This document shows, one piece after another, positions 5,739 through 6,230 of a DNA stretch of 6,230 nt. Location of the stretch: NCBI GenBank assembly GCA_021775795.1, contig JAJFHB010000058.1, positions 1 to 6,230 on the forward strand, in the 5' to 3' direction. The position numbers and the translations under genes are program-made. The DNA is from Hyphomicrobiales bacterium. Lineage in GTDB: Bacteria; Pseudomonadota; Alphaproteobacteria; Rhizobiales; JAJFHB01. The notes beneath the pieces were generated by a model. It searched no databases. It was not told the origin of the DNA and worked only from the letters and a program-made list of their open reading frames with translations. Each line of letters begins with the position of its first letter. The first letter of the stretch is position 1.

Positions 5739-6230
5739 TTACTCTGCCGCAATGGCAGCCTGCTTGATCGCATCCTGCCGGTGCATCTTGTCGACAGCTT
5801 CGGTGCCGCCGGCTGTATCCTGGAAAAGCGCCAACTCTTCCATCTCGTCGTCCTGTGGCGGCGTGATGGCAAGATCCGTATATTCATGCCGTTTGGGATC
5901 GAGCTGGATGCTCCAGTACATGGTCATCGCGTTCACCAGCGCCGCAGTGTATTTTGCCGTCTTAACAACAGTTTCAAGAGCAAACTTGGGATAGAACACG
6001 AAGGGTGATTCAATCTTCATACCCGGGCGTCTGTCACGCCTGAATTTACGGCGAACGATGCCACCTTCAAGCGGGTGTACGCCTTCCACAGACCAGAGCA
6101 GATAGAACTGATAGACCCACTGAAGTTTGAAGCGCATGCGCGGACGATCGCGTGTAGCCGCCCGGCGTAGGATTGTCTTCAAATGGTCTTTGCTGAAAAA
6201 TACGTCCCAGGCCTCGCGATAAGCTGATTC
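5739..6230 (-). CDS. Radical SAM protein (probably B12-binding type), C-terminal part
   Basis: The gene enters from the right edge and ends at TAA 5741-5739, leaving 163 residues. The frame is open to base 6230, and the first visible residues are ESAYREAWDVFFS. The SVEGVHPLEGG stretch (visible residues 47-57), IVRRKFRRDRRPG (58-70) and FVFYPKFALE (77-86) resemble the C-terminal tail of a proteobacterial group of cobalamin-binding radical SAM proteins of unknown function. The radical SAM CxxxCxxC cluster site and the B12 domain would lie outside the window, so the enzymatic call depends on recalled tail similarity and cannot be confirmed here. The tail after about residue 125 is acidic and Ala/Gln-rich, probably flexible. 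The next gene on the strand starts 164 bp further on, so co-transcription is uncertain. Confidence 0.72.
   Translation of the reverse strand, partial: ESAYREAWDVFFSKDHLKTILRRAATRDRPRMRFKLQWVYQFYLLWSVEGVHPLEGGIVRRKFRRDRRPGMKIESPFVFYPKFALETVVKTAKYTAALVNAMTMYWSIQLDPKRHEYTDLAITPPQDDEMEELALFQDTAGGTEAVDKMHRQDAIKQAAIAAE

Noticed and set aside
5595..6008. A 137-codon plus-strand frame opposite the radical SAM tail and its downstream gap
   Set aside because: It crosses the stop codon and dyad region of a supported minus-strand gene and has no recognisable features.

Overview
The window reads as an ordinary stretch of an alphaproteobacterial chromosome. It holds six protein-coding genes, two of them cut by the window edges. 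Base composition is moderately GC-rich by eye. The taxonomic call rests on protein style only: a dimethylglycine/sarcosine dehydrogenase beside a divergent GcvA-like LysR regulator, a PCu(A)C copper chaperone, and a radical SAM protein with the EGVHPLEGG / RRDRRPG tail. No rRNA, tRNA, CRISPR array, insertion sequence, prophage gene or toxin-antitoxin pair was found.

Layout, left to right. (1) 1-193, minus: 5' end of an exported PCu(A)C-type copper chaperone. (2) 273-2684, minus: complete two-domain flavoprotein (FAD-dependent oxidoreductase plus GcvT-like folate domain) of the dimethylglycine/sarcosine dehydrogenase family. (3) 2685-2794: a 110-bp divergent promoter region with a perfect LysR-type inverted repeat. 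(4) 2795-3718, plus: GcvA-like LysR regulator. (5) 3745-4509, minus: hydroxypyruvate isomerase family sugar isomerase, convergent with lysR. (6) 4648-5574, minus: ten-helix EamA/DMT transporter, probably co-transcribed with the isomerase. (7) 5739-6230, minus: C-terminal 163 residues of a radical SAM protein entering from the right edge.

How the genes may work together. The dehydrogenase should oxidatively demethylate an N-methylated glycine (dimethylglycine or sarcosine, from betaine or choline breakdown) and pass the one-carbon unit to tetrahydrofolate. The divergent LysR protein is the obvious candidate regulator. The isomerase acts on hydroxypyruvate or a related 2-keto acid, so it could join the same glycine-serine-glycerate chemistry. 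It lies beyond the regulator on the other strand next to a transporter, so that link is only inferred. The copper chaperone and radical SAM genes look unrelated.

The least explained material is non-coding: a 31-bp perfect dyad before the copper chaperone gene, the LysR-type box overlapping the lysR start codon, tandem TGTCATGA repeats and a possible ribosome-site hairpin before the transporter gene, and an 11-bp-arm dyad after the radical SAM gene. I see no clear evidence of a new biological system.
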